Of a stretch of 64,000 nucleotides of DNA, positions 1 through 9,960 are shown one piece after another. The first letter of the stretch is position 1, and every line of letters starts with the position of its first letter. Made by a program: the position numbers and the translations under genes. A model generated the notes under the pieces. It made no database searches. It saw nothing but the letters and a program-made list of their open reading frames with translations, and was not told the origin of the DNA. Source of the DNA: Pomphorhynchus laevis (lineage: Eukaryota > Acanthocephala > Palaeacanthocephala > Echinorhynchida > Pomphorhynchidae); NCBI GenBank assembly GCA_012934845.2, contig WNNJ02003452.1, forward strand, positions 62,001 to 126,000, in the 5' to 3' direction.

Positions 1-1793
1 AGGGAGATGAGAACACTATATAGAGCCTTGTCTCGAGAAATGAGTAAGTCGTTGTACACTTTTATGCATGCGATTTCTGTGGAGTGATTAGAGCGGAAAG
101 CGGATTGGAAAGGAGGGTACAGATTGGATGAGGAGAGATAAGCGTTGATTTGTATTAAGATGAGGCGTTCTAAGAGCTTTGAAAGAGTAGGGAGTAGTGA
201 AATGGGGCGATAGCTAGAAGGAAGGGAGGGGTCGAGCGATTGTTTCTTAAGGAGGGGACGAACGATTGCGGATTTCCAGTGTGAAGGGAAGATACGACTG
301 CGGATGGACGAGTTAAACAAGGTTGTGAGAAATGGGGATATCGATGAGCATATAGATTTTAATATGTGGGTAGGCAGGGGATCGGCAGGTGAGGTTTTGT
401 TGGGCAAGGACATGAGGACAGATGATACTTCTGTAGGTGATACAGGGAGAAGATGAAAGAGTTCCGGAAGGATGAGAGTAGACTGGGCAGAGTGGGATAG
501 GATGGAGACCGGGGTGTGAGAGAGCAGCGTGGATACTTTAGTCTGGAGAAATGACGAATAATCATTAGCATTGATGTTGCAAGGCGTAAAGGAACGAGCC
601 AGGATTGAGTTAAAAGTATGCCAGAGAGTCTTAGAGTTGAATGAAGTGATGATTTTATGCTGCCAGAAGGAGTTGCATTTGGTACGTAGTAGGTTGAGAT
701 GAGACCGGCGAAGAGCAAGATAGGAATCACGGAAAGACGGAGTGATCGAGCGGAAATCGCGTCTGAGAGAGCGGTGATAGACTCGAAAAGCATGGCGGAG
801 TCGACGCTTTGAGAGTAGGCATTGGATGTCAAACCATGGGGCACGGTGCAAGCGACGGTGTGGGTGAGACTTGAAGGGCAAGAGAATATCGAGAGTGGAT
901 GTGAGTTCAGAGTCGAAAAGAAAGGCGAGATCGTGAGGAGATGAATATGTTATTGTGGGTAATGATGGAGACGATTTGAGTAAGGCAGAGCGGAGAAGGG
1001 AGAGGTCAAGATTTCTCCAAGGGCGACGTAGGATTGTAGGTGTGTGAGGAGGGGTGTTGTTGCGAGCGAGATCAAGGGTGATAAGAAAGTGATCGGATAG
1101 ACCAGGATCAGAGATGGACAGTGAGGTGTGGGCAGCAAAATGATCGGGGACAGCGATGATGTCGAGTGCCCCGCCAAGTATATGTGTGGGGGCAGTGGAG
1201 ATTAGTTTGTAATTGTAGTTGGATAGAATGTTGATGAAGCGGATGGAATCTGTGGAAGAGGGGCGGTCTAGGCGGATATTGAAGTCGCCTAGAACGAGTG
1301 AAGGGATTGAGGACAAAGAACAATGAGAAAGGAGGTCAGCGAGTTCGGTAAAAAATAAGGCTGTAGGAGCTGATGAACCAGGACGGTATACAATGGCGAG
1401 ATCTAGAGTGATCGGGTTAGAATAACGACAAGTGAGCAATTCAAAAGAGCAAGGACTGAAAGGGGGATTGATTTTGCGAAGAGACGCTGGGTGACGCGCG
1501 AATGCGACGATGCCGCCATGATTAGAGGATTTAGAAGGGCATGAGCTGAGGGGGCGGGCGGATTCGACTAGGGAGCAACCGGCAGAGAGCAGACGGCGAA
1601 TGGAAAGGTCGTCGGAATCTGAGTGCCAGGATTCGGTGAGGCAGAAGAGATCGATGGATTGCTTGGTGAATAGGTTGAGGATAAGATCGGATTTATTGAG
1701 AATAGATCTAGTGTTGAGGAGACCGAGGCGGAAACCGTGTGCTGTGGCGAAAGAGACTAGTGGAGAAGACACATAGGAGAGATGGAGCGCCAT
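1..1793 (-). CDS. LINE ORF2: APE endonuclease and start of reverse transcriptase (597 codons seen)
   Basis: Reading from ATG at 1793, I translated every codon to the window edge and found no stop. The APE-type endonuclease has its usual landmarks: LLNTRS near the N-terminus, LTESW (~48-52), AIVYRPG (~134-140), LGDFNI (~168-173) and LSDHF (~235-239). Near residue 285 comes an APWFD box typical of the linker, then reverse-transcriptase block 1 with SYRPISLLPTLSKLLERL (~525-542) and QSAFRSNHST (~563-572). The catalytic YADD box would lie off the left edge. The frame opens inside ORF1 (37-nt overlap), an arrangement seen again in element B. Function: target nicking and reverse transcription of its own RNA. 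It looks whole as far as it can be read. Confidence 0.9.
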   Translation of the reverse strand, partial: MALHLSYVSSPLVSFATAHGFRLGLLNTRSILNKSDLILNLFTKQSIDLFCLTESWHSDSDDLSIRRLLSAGCSLVESARPLSSCPSKSSNHGGIVAFARHPASLRKINPPFSPCSFELLTCRYSNPITLDLAIVYRPGSSAPTALFFTELADLLSHCSLSSIPSLVLGDFNIRLDRPSSTDSIRFINILSNYNYKLISTAPTHILGGALDIIAVPDHFAAHTSLSISDPGLSDHFLITLDLARNNTPPHTPTILRRPWRNLDLSLLRSALLKSSPSLPTITYSSPHDLAFLFDSELTSTLDILLPFKSHPHRRLHRAPWFDIQCLLSKRRLRHAFRVYHRSLRRDFRSITPSFRDSYLALRRSHLNLLRTKCNSFWQHKIITSFNSKTLWHTFNSILARSFTPCNINANDYSSFLQTKVSTLLSHTPVSILSHSAQSTLILPELFHLLPVSPTEVSSVLMSLPNKTSPADPLPTHILKSICSSISPFLTTLFNSSIRSRIFPSHWKSAIVRPLLKKQSLDPSLPSSYRPISLLPTLSKLLERLILIQINAYLSSSNLYPPFQSAFRSNHSTEIACIKVYNDLLISRDKALYSVLIS

Positions 1794-2782
1794 CGAATTT
1801 TTGGACGGGTGTGGACAACTTGAAAATTTCCGTCTATGTTTCGGATGGCGAGTGATGTTTCGCCGTTTTCCTCGCGACGGCGTTTTTCGATGCGGGCTGA
1901 AGAGATTTGAGCGATTTCGGAAGGGGCGCGATCGGGGAAAATTCGAGTGGTTGAAGATGACATGAGTTTGAATCGTTGAGAGAGGACAGAAGACGCGTGA
2001 GAGCGATGCTTGAAAACAATTTTTAGGAGAGGGGGCTGGGAAGGATTAGATTGAGAAGATTTGTTTAGACGGATGAATGCGACAGGAGAAATGTCCTTGA
2101 AAAAGGATGGTTTATCCGCAGGAACAATAGACGAGAGGATGGATCTGAAGGCGGAAACATCGTGGTCCAGACGTGCTTGTGGAGATAAGGAGTTAGAAGG
2201 CGTGATATTAGTAACAATGACGCAACGATCGCGAGAAGCAAAGCGCTTCTGTAAAGGAGGACGACTGACGTGAGTAGGTGAGATCACGATAGAAGAGCTG
2301 GCAGTTGATGATTTGGAGGGATTTGGTTTGATGACGGGAGACATAGAGGATAATGATAATAAAGAGGGTGGCAAGCGATGTGAGGAAAGGTTATGAGTGG
2401 AAGGATAGTGGAGGTTGGTGGAGGTGATTTTGATTGATGGATGCAAGTTATTGAGAAACGAGACAGGAAGGACGGGACGTGGGGTGTCGGGGAGTGAAGA
2501 TGACATGGAATGGGAAGTGTATATGGTGGCAGGGTCGGTGGGTGGAGAAAGGACATTAGAAACGACGGGGGTAGTTTGAGTTGACGTGTTGGATGTTGAT
2601 ATGTGCTTATTGGAAAGGTTGCATATTATTTTGTTGGCACAAAAACCACATACAAAGTCTGCTTTAGCCTTATTCTTGTCGCAGGTGATTGTTGTCCAGA
2701 CGCTGCATTCGTGTATCGAGCACTGTACTTGCAGTTGTCCATAGTTGGTGTCGGTCTTAGTTGTTTTCTTACGTCCACCCAT
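1757..2782 (-). CDS. LINE ORF1: Cys-rich nucleic-acid-binding protein (341 aa)
   Basis: The likely start ATG (2782) lies right after the minisatellite; protein begins MGGRKKTTK. A Cys-rich module at ~20-45 (CSIHEC...C...CGFC) resembles the PHD-like zinc motif of CR1 ORF1 proteins. A low-complexity Ser/Thr/Pro region follows, and the C-terminal half (from about residue 205, VIVTNITPS) is homologous to the same region of element B's ORF1: RLDHDVSAFRSIL here against RLNDDIQSLRSIL there. The frame is also open upstream through the minisatellite into a truncated reverse transcriptase, giving 585 codons, but the upstream part is from another element. Known CR1 ORF1 proteins bind RNA; the role here is inferred. 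Confidence 0.8.
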   Translation of the reverse strand: MGGRKKTTKTDTNYGQLQVQCSIHECSVWTTITCDKNKAKADFVCGFCANKIICNLSNKHISTSNTSTQTTPVVSNVLSPPTDPATIYTSHSMSSSLPDTPRPVLPVSFLNNLHPSIKITSTNLHYPSTHNLSSHRLPPSLLSLSSMSPVIKPNPSKSSTASSSIVISPTHVSRPPLQKRFASRDRCVIVTNITPSNSLSPQARLDHDVSAFRSILSSIVPADKPSFFKDISPVAFIRLNKSSQSNPSQPPLLKIVFKHRSHASSVLSQRFKLMSSSTTRIFPDRAPSEIAQISSARIEKRRREENGETSLAIRNIDGNFQVVHTRPKIRWRSISPMCLLH

Positions 2783-2787
2783 AAACG

Positions 2788-3000
2788 ATGGTTGCCGTCG
2801 ATTGTTGTCGTCGATGGTTGTTGTCGATTGTTGTCGTCGATGGTTGTCGTCGATGGTTGTCGTTGATGGTTGTCGTTGATGGTTGTCGTTGATGGTTGTC
2901 GTTGATGGTTGTCGTTGATGGTTGTCGTTGATGGTTGTCGTCGATGGTTGTCGTCGATGGTTGTCGTAGATGGTTGTCGTAGTGCGTCGATGGTTGTCCT
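2788..3000 (-). repeat. 13-bp minisatellite at LINE 5' end
   Basis: About 15-16 copies of a 13-bp unit (plus strand GATGGTTGTCGTT and variants). Because 13 is not a multiple of three, three units make one 39-nt cycle and every frame gives the same 13-residue repeat (minus strand, TTTINDNHQRQPS); no unit creates a stop. It sits between the 5' truncated edge of another element and the ORF1 start, so it is probably the LINE's 5' UTR or promoter repeat. Confidence 0.85.
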
Positions 3001-3109
3001 TGTGCGTTAAAACTGTTAAATTTGCTGGATTGATCTGGAACTGGATTGATCTGGAATGTAATTTGCTAGAACAGTTATAAATTTTCTTGTAACAGTTATA
3101 AATTTTCTG

Positions 3110-4370
3110 GCATTTCTCTTCATTTAGGAAGAAGCCATACTTTGGGCCAATATCTCGTATGCAGGTCCAAACGTCGAAGAGTGTGTGAGCGTCACCGACA
3201 ATGTGCGCATCATCTGCATACCATCTATGCGTGGTTTTAGGAAAACGTTCCTTCAAAGTCATGATGATTGGTATTGACGCTACTGCATACGCTATCATAG
3301 CTAAGGGATCGCCTTGCGTGAACCCTTCCGATGATGGAATTAAATCATCCTCGACAGTCAGTAAGGTCGAGCTCGAATACATATTGCGCAGAATCACGGA
3401 AAATGATGGACATATCTTATCAACATTTTTCAATGCGACTGCTCTGTTGACAGTGTTAAATGCATTCGATGCATCCATTTGTAAAATACAGTTTTCTAGG
3501 TTATCGTTGTACATCTTTCTGATGGAATGAATTGCAAATTCAATCCCGCACCTTTGTCCTGAACATAACTGTTTATACCCACAACAGATTGTAAATAACC
3601 CTTAATTGTTTCTGCAATTGTCTTGCCGATTATACGACGTAATGTTTCTCCGATGCCTATCGGTCTAATACCCGGATTTTTATCCAGTGCTATCAAGCGG
3701 CTTACCTTAAGTGCCTCAAGGGTATGCTTATTTAGTGGCTGAGTTGCGATGATGATTGTAAATTGGGCGATAAAGGAAGCAAGTTTACTTGAACTTTTTC
3801 AAAATGAATTTAACATCGAGCGCTATTGCAAAGCATCAACATCTGATGGTCCCGCTGATCCCTGAGTTTTTCTACTTGCTGTTTTGATGTCAGTTTCAGA
3901 TATATCTAGAAATCGCAATGTAGGTACCAAACCGATTCCGGTCAGAGGTGTTGAGAGAAGAACCGATACGTCGGCGGCCTTACTCACAGGATGTAATTCA
4001 ACAAATTTTTTCATGACATTAGTCCCACAAATCTCGTCATTTACATGTAAAAATTTTCCATATTCTTGTGGATCTTCCAGTAATTTCATGCCAGTGTTAG
4101 TTTTTCCGTTACTTAGTAGGTTTTGGAATCAACCTACGGGCTACATTACATCGAATAACTTTGGCTTTTGATTTTGGCGTCGCTTGTAAAATCAATTGAC
4201 AGAATACAGTTACGGTCTTGAGGTGTAAGGCCATGTTAGGTATATCACATTCAGCTAAGGAGAACAATTCAGCTAACTTGTCAACAAAATCATTACTAAC
4301 GTTGCACTTTAATAATGAGTACAGATTCGGAATCCAATGAATCAATTGGTAGAATAACATTTTGCAAAGG
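3110..4370 (-). mobile_element. Truncated non-LTR reverse transcriptase, copy 1
   Basis: Minus-strand frames show, in order, a region with SAGPSDVDAL, then LDKNPGIRPIGIGETLRRIIGK, MDASNAFNTVNR, EGFTQGDPLAM and WYADDAHIVGD: a complete set of reverse-transcriptase core blocks including YADD. It is the same family as the copy at 54.8-57.4 kb. I know this family as abundant in aquatic invertebrates; its C-terminus (seen in copy 2) has a Cys-His knuckle, which suggests a restriction-like endonuclease LINE, but that assignment is inferred. The copy ends abruptly near 3110, short of the thumb and C-terminal domains, and is split over at least three frames. Confidence 0.75.
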
Positions 4371-4564
4371 AAGCAGGTTTTCCTTTTGGCATAATACTTG
4401 TTAGATAGTTTGTATTGTAAGTAGTAGTTGTTAGCAAGATAGTTATAATTGTGTGTTTAAGCTTATATGTATATTATTATTTATAAACATTTTTACCTAA
4501 AAAATTAATAATTAAATAATAATAAAATTTACATATTAAGGGTTATCCTCAAACGGATCCCGTG

Positions 4565-5065
4565 AAATTGTTTTTTTTAATTATTATTATATACAGAACT
4601 TTGACCGAGAAGGCCGTTTTGCGCGCTCATCGTACATTACAAAACATTAAACAAACATATCAATTACAACCAAACCAAGGATAATAACTTCCAATGTTGC
4701 CTTGATCAGCGTGTCTTATCCAAGTGTTGACCATGGCTTTAAATTGGCTCAACGATGACGCAGTCATGATGTCGTGAGGCAATGCGTTCCACAACTTTCT
4801 CACTCTGCGTGACAATCGAGATACCATACTGGATCTCAAATGTATGTATTTTAGATCTCAAACTTTTAAGGTGACACATATAATAATAACGAAAACACTG
4901 GTGTAAAATAAGAAACATTAATTTTGCCGTCTGTGTCATTCCAGCTTGGAACAGTTTACCGGCGGAAGTGATGAAGCAAACAAACATTATTCGTAATGGT
5001 ATGTTACTAAACTCTGACAAATGTACATTGATGATACCATATATAAAGAAGCACAGAAGATGCAA
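4565..5065 (-). mobile_element. LINE 3'-end fragment (element D)
   Basis: Minus-strand translation gives RLSRRVRKLWNALPHDIM, then SSLSQFKAMVNTW, ending in a stop at about 4641; this is the usual ORF2 C-terminus of CR1/jockey-type LINEs. An AT-rich tail with TAATAATAAT-like repeats follows to about 4565. The upstream part (to 5065) is coding-like in shifted frames, so the copy is decayed. A scrap similar to positions 4846-4876 recurs at about 10,468-10,505. Confidence 0.7.
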
Positions 5066-5084
5066 TCAACCTAATTATCAATAT

Positions 5085-5500
5085 CGAAATCGTCAGATCT
5101 AACAAAGATACATATTAGGAATAACAATCTCTGAAGATCTATCGTGGAACTTTCACATTAGCAATACAACTCCATGTAAATACCACCAGCTACAACTCAC
5201 GTTATTAGTTCTACTAATTCTAATCTTCAAGGAATATATGAGACTCTGCTGTAACCTTACAAAAGTTCCAGATCTAATGGTTGAAGATACTGAACAGAAA
5301 TATTATTTAAGCCGATTGATTAAATATGAGTTGACGACATGTCGAACAACAACCTTTTCCAAATCCTTTATACCAAGTGCACTGAGATATTTGTGTGATT
5401 AGACTGTGTTATTATCTTTAAATGTACTTTTAATTATTTTTCTTTGGCTAGCCTAAGATACATGGCAAGCTTATAATAAAGATACTATTATTATTATACA
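5085..5500 (+). mobile_element. LINE 3'-end fragment (element C)
   Basis: Plus-strand translation reads LGITISEDLSWNFHI at 5117-5161 (the block after the reverse transcriptase in many LINEs) and later KYELTTCRTTTFSKSFIPS, ALRYLCD and a stop near 5401. The 3' end is ATAATAAAGATACTATTATTATTAT, a simple-repeat tail of the type left by target-primed reverse transcription. It meets the 3' end of element B tail to tail at about 5490. Confidence 0.65.
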
Positions 5501-5562
5501 TTCAACAACATACGAGCATTAGCTCAAATAGCCGGCTCACAATAAGTTCGTAAATAAATTAA

Positions 5563-8479
5563 TTAGTTATTAAAATAAGGAAATGCAACACGAAACATTG
5601 CTTGATCCATTCGTAGTCTTCTTTTAAAAGTATTAAGTGAACTGCATCCAACGGTGTCTGCATCAAGGTTGTTCCAAAGCTCAACAATCCTTCTATCAAA
5701 TTGCATCGCACCCAATTTCTGTACTCTGTTTCTTCGAATAGTTAAAGAATGACCGCGAAGAACATTTGAACCACGTAGTTGAACCCTACTCCGAAGAGGG
5801 TGATGAGGACGTTGAAATAAATGCCAAACAAGGTACATATCCATGTACCGACGGGTCCATGTGACGGTCTCAAGTCCTAATGATCTCAGTCTGTCTTCAT
5901 AAGGCAGCGACGCTAACGTTGGTGCTAGCTTTGTTGCCCTGCGAAGTACCCTCTCTGATTTCTTATGTTCATGCACAGTACGTGGGTATACAACCGGAGC
6001 TGCATATAAAAGTCTACTCAATACATGTGCTAAAATCAGAGGCCGAAGAGCAGTCGGATTAACGCGAACAAACGCGCGTCGAATCATACCTATCATTTTA
6101 TTGGAGTTGGCACAAGCTTGATCAGTGTGCTTTTTAGTTGATAAATTAGAGGTAACCCATACTCCTAAATCTTTGTAACTATCGACACTTTCCACAATAC
6201 AGCCCTTATATGTGTAACAAGCTGATGTTAGTTGCTTGCGAGCATTACCAATAATACGCATGTGTTTGCATTTCGAAACATTTATCACAAGCTTGTTTGA
6301 CGCCGCCCACAACTCCACATTATCTATGTCAGTTTGCAAATTATCAACATCCTCACATGAATGAATGGGCCGCCATATTTTTAAGTCATCTGCATACAAA
6401 CATGATCGAGAGCGAATGCACCCAGGCAAATCGTTAACATAAATGCTGAATAAAAGCGGACCCAAAACTGAACCTTGAGGTACTCCAATATGACATTCTC
6501 TAGACACAGACAATGACCAATCGACAAGTACTCGAAAGCAACGATCACGAAGAAATTCTCTAATCCAATCAACTATTATGTTTGGGAGTCCAGTATTGAC
6601 AAGTTTCTGAAGAAGTAGACCATGATCTACTCTATCAAAAGCTTTAGAAAAGTCGAAGAATATAATGTCTGTATCGGTATAATGTGTCTTATTCGCTGTC
6701 CAATCAAGATGAGCATCAAGCAAAGACTAAAATTTTTCCTACACGAAAAAACTCAACCATGTAGCGATGCACAAACCTCTCCAACACTCTACAGCAAATG
6801 CAGGTAATGCTCACCGGCCTATAATTCTCGACGGAAGAGCGATCTCCCTTCTTGAAGTAGGGAAGAACAATTGACTGCTTCCACACATTAGGAAGAGATC
6901 TTTCCAAGATTGACTGGCGAAAAATTGCACAGAGAGGAACGCAAATTGAACCTGCTAATCTGCGCAGATAAACAGAAGGTAGTAAGTCACAACCTCTTGA
7001 ATTATTTGCTTTTAGACGGCGTAATTCGGAATAGACTTTAGCTGGCGTTATCAAATTGTCAAGGTCCAACTCAAGACACGTGTCAGAGTAAGTGTTCAGC
7101 ACACTAGATTCCATACAAAAAGTTTGATGTTCATTTGCGGGCTCTACTGAAGTGCAATAGTGTGCCGCAAACTCTTCAGCTAGGTCATTCGCAGAAATGT
7201 CATAGAAGTAGTGACAAATCGAAGAATCAACAGCTCCCCTGCTTGATAGGTACTGAAAAAGGACCTTTAAATCGTATTTACACTTGTTAGCTAATGCATT
7301 CTCAAATGCACACCGCTTCTTTCTCTTCAATGAATTGAATAAATTTCTTGCCTGTTTAAAAACATCATAACTACACTCCCTGACTTTGTAGCGATTGAAG
7401 ATCAAATTACGAGTCCTCAATGCTGAACGTAACTCAGAATCGAACCAGGGAGAATCTTTTCGACGTGTCCTGCTTCTAAGTGGAGAGAATAAAATAAGCA
7501 GCGACTCTAAGGTTCTCTGAAAGTAATTCCACGCGCCGTGTACTCTAACAACAGCGGGATCTGGCCAGGAAGCTGTTGAAAGTATTGACTTAATTGCACC
7601 TGTGTTGGTTTTGAAAGCATTAACCACTTGATTTTCACGCGGACCTCGAGTATCTTCTTGAAACCTTAACCTAATGATCACTACGCAATGATCAGACATA
7701 CCGATCGGGGCATCATAACGGATAGCGTTAATAATCTCACTGTTCGAAGATAAACATACATCTAATAGAGATCTACTGTCACTAGCAAAACGAGTGTAAT
7801 TTTGGACATGCTGAGTTAAACCACAATAGATGATACACTCCAGAAGGTCATAGGAAGCATGGTCACAAGTAGGAAAAGCCGTATACGAATTCCAATCAAC
7901 CGAAGGCATATTCAAGTCACCAAGTATTAAAACATTAGAGGTACCTTTAGAATAAAGTTCTACTTCCCCAATCAGTTTATCTGTGGCGGCCAAGGGTGAA
8001 CGATATACTACCCCCAGAACAAGCGGAGCGGTATGCATGAATTTTACCCGACACCACAAACTTTCGACTTTATCAGAAGAAGAAAAAGTGCTAAGAATAG
8101 TTACTTTGACATCGTTGCTCACATAAAGAATAACACCTCCACCTCTTCCACTTTTACGATCACTGCGGAAAACCAGATAACCAGGGATGGAGACTTCATT
8201 ATCAATAATATCACTATATAGCCATGATTCTGTGATAGCGAGTAATTTAGGACGAATTAACTGAACTCTATATCTCAGTTCATCTATCTTCGATATAAGA
8301 CTGCGAACATTACCATGGAGTATTTCACAATGCCCCAACATACCTCTGGGAGTATTCCTATCACCCCTTACACATCCTAATAACCCGGACGCTAAACCAT
8401 TTAGACTCTGATTGGCAGAGTAGACGAGCCCGTTTCGATTACAGAATGCACGCGAGGCGACATGACTAGTGGGCTCCAA
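5563..8479 (-). pseudogene. LINE B ORF2: endonuclease plus reverse transcriptase, interrupted once
   Basis: The first frame (8479-6716) has APE endonuclease motifs HGNVRSL, ITESWL, SDRKSGRGGGV, VVYRSP, LGDLNM and MSDHCVV, then KKRKRCAF-type linker sequence and the first reverse-transcriptase block ENYRPVSITCICCRVLERF. The second frame (6723-5563) continues with FFDFSKAFDRVDH, VPQGSVLGPLLFSIYVNDL, LYADDLKIW and a thumb region ending IVELWNNLD. The frames meet at 6716-6723, where the expected QHGFRxxxS-type block is missing; a short deletion that also shifted the frame explains this. All catalytic residues are otherwise visible. No in-frame ATG precedes 8479 in the overlap with ORF1. Confidence 0.85.
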
Positions 8480-9861
8480 CTCAACCAGGTGCGTCGCTTC
8501 ACAATCTGAAAATTTTTCACATAGAGATTTGTTTCTCCTTTAGCAACACGAGATGATAGTTCCTTTTTAACCTTCGATAATTTTTTTCGTTCTGATACAT
8601 CAAGATCTTTCAGCAGTCGAATATTAGACCCTTTGAGACGGAACGAGTTTCGCAACATTAAGGTAGCATGAAGTTGGTTATGGAAGACAGCTTTGAGTAG
8701 TCGGGGTTTATTATTTAAAGCATTACGCTTACCTAGACGGAAAAGAGCGACAAGTTTAACTTTTTGGACTGTCTCAATGTCACAGGAGCCAAGTACATGT
8801 GCCAGAATAGACCTCAAACTCTGAATGTCGTCATTCAGTCGTGCTTGCGCATTCTCGAAGATAGACTCGGGCACATTAGCTAGAATAACTGAGCATCCTC
8901 TATTATATATCCGCTTATTTGAGATCACCCTATCGAGACCATCACAGGACACAGCAGATTGTGTATCTGTACATGCACGTAAGCTGGGTATTTGAGTATC
9001 CGTTTTAACAATATTCCGCAAGCTAGATAAGTCTGTCTGGGTATGTGAATCATGAGACTCTAAAGAACTTGATGGTGACATCAAGGTGACGTGTGCGTTG
9101 CCCGAGGAAACGCACTGACCATCTTTGTTTGAGATAGTACGAAATGTCGCATTGTGAGCATTCGACATCTTCGGTGTATCACTTTGTGAAATCGCTTCAT
9201 CAGACAGAATATATTTCGAGACTTCGTCATACGGTCTTGACACTGAATTTGGAGTTGAATAGGAAGAACGCAAATATCCCCACTTCCAAATACGGGATGC
9301 TACAGGTCCATCGCTGCCTACATAAGCTCCAGTTGTCCGAGTTCGGTTGTCAATATGTGAAGAAAGATCGGGATAAGGACGATCAACGACAACGCATGTA
9401 GTCATATCGTTCGTAGTCTGTGATACTTTAGGGACTGTATTTTCAGCAATTTGTTGCAATTTGCGATCGCTTGTATTCTCATCAAGGGGAATAACGCAGG
9501 CAGTCGTATCATCACCAACCTGCGCATCCACAGGAACTATATTTTGAAGAGGATGTTAAGCTTTGAAAGAGGATATTTTATCGTCCACAAGAACGGTTCG
9601 ACTGAGATTGGTTATGTGCTTCTTCAAATTCAACCAAACGTCTTCTCAAAATATTAAGCTCCTTCACAGCACAAAAGCCACATAAATAAGCATCATCGGA
9701 ATTCTTTTTTAACTTGCTCATACAAATAGTGGTCCAGGTGTCACACAAATCATTCGAACACTGGACTTGGACAGATGTACACTCATCAATTATGCTTGCG
9801 TTTAGAGATACGGTGTTTACATTTGACTTCTTAGCTTTAAGCTTCGATGTTTTTCGTGTCA
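8401..9861 (-). pseudogene. LINE B ORF1: Cys-rich RNA-binding type protein, one frame break
   Basis: The N-terminal part (ATG at 9861, MTRKTSKLK...) carries the Cys module CSNDLC...C...CGFC also seen in element A. The frame is lost between 9578 and 9531 and resumes in another frame to a stop at 8401. The C-terminal part (CSVILANVPES, ARLNDDIQSLRSIL, VKLVALFRLGKRNA) aligns with element A ORF1. Its end overlaps the opening of ORF2 by about 79 nt, as in A. Confidence 0.75.
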
Positions 9862-9960
9862 TTATGTGTTTTGTTCCGCTGGCAAGTTGTTTTGTAAACA
9901 ATCCAATTGTAATCCAATTTGTGATGTATGTGTATGTATATCAATTTTGTTGTATGTTAT

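Larger units (their letters stand above)
1..3000 (-). mobile_element. Young L2/CR1-type LINE (element A), 5' portion, 3' end outside window
   Basis: On the minus strand a 13-bp minisatellite leads directly into ORF1 (ATG at 2782), which overlaps ORF2 (ATG at 1793) by 37 nt. ORF2 stays open to the left edge. The sequence is much richer in GC than the surroundings and both frames lack stops, so the copy looks recent. ORF2 resembles the L2/Crack/Daphne side of the CR1 superfamily (APE endonuclease followed by reverse transcriptase). The 5' end appears to lie within or just beyond the minisatellite near 3000, where an unrelated truncated reverse transcriptase begins. Clade placement is by recognition of motifs only. 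Confidence 0.85.
5488..9960 (-). mobile_element. CR1-like LINE, nearly full length but damaged (element B)
   Basis: A two-ORF LINE on the minus strand: ORF1 9861-8401, ORF2 about 8479-5563, then a ~70-bp 3' UTR ending in a TAATAATAA tail. The ORF1 and ORF2 domain plan matches element A, but the sequence is strongly diverged from it and has the AT-rich composition of the region, so it is older or from another subfamily. It keeps both 5' and 3' regions, unlike most copies in the window. Confidence 0.85.

Noticed and set aside
2603-2866. Plus-strand frames through the minisatellite
   Set aside because: Open only because the 13-bp unit has no stop in any frame; shadow of LINE ORF1 and its 5' UTR.
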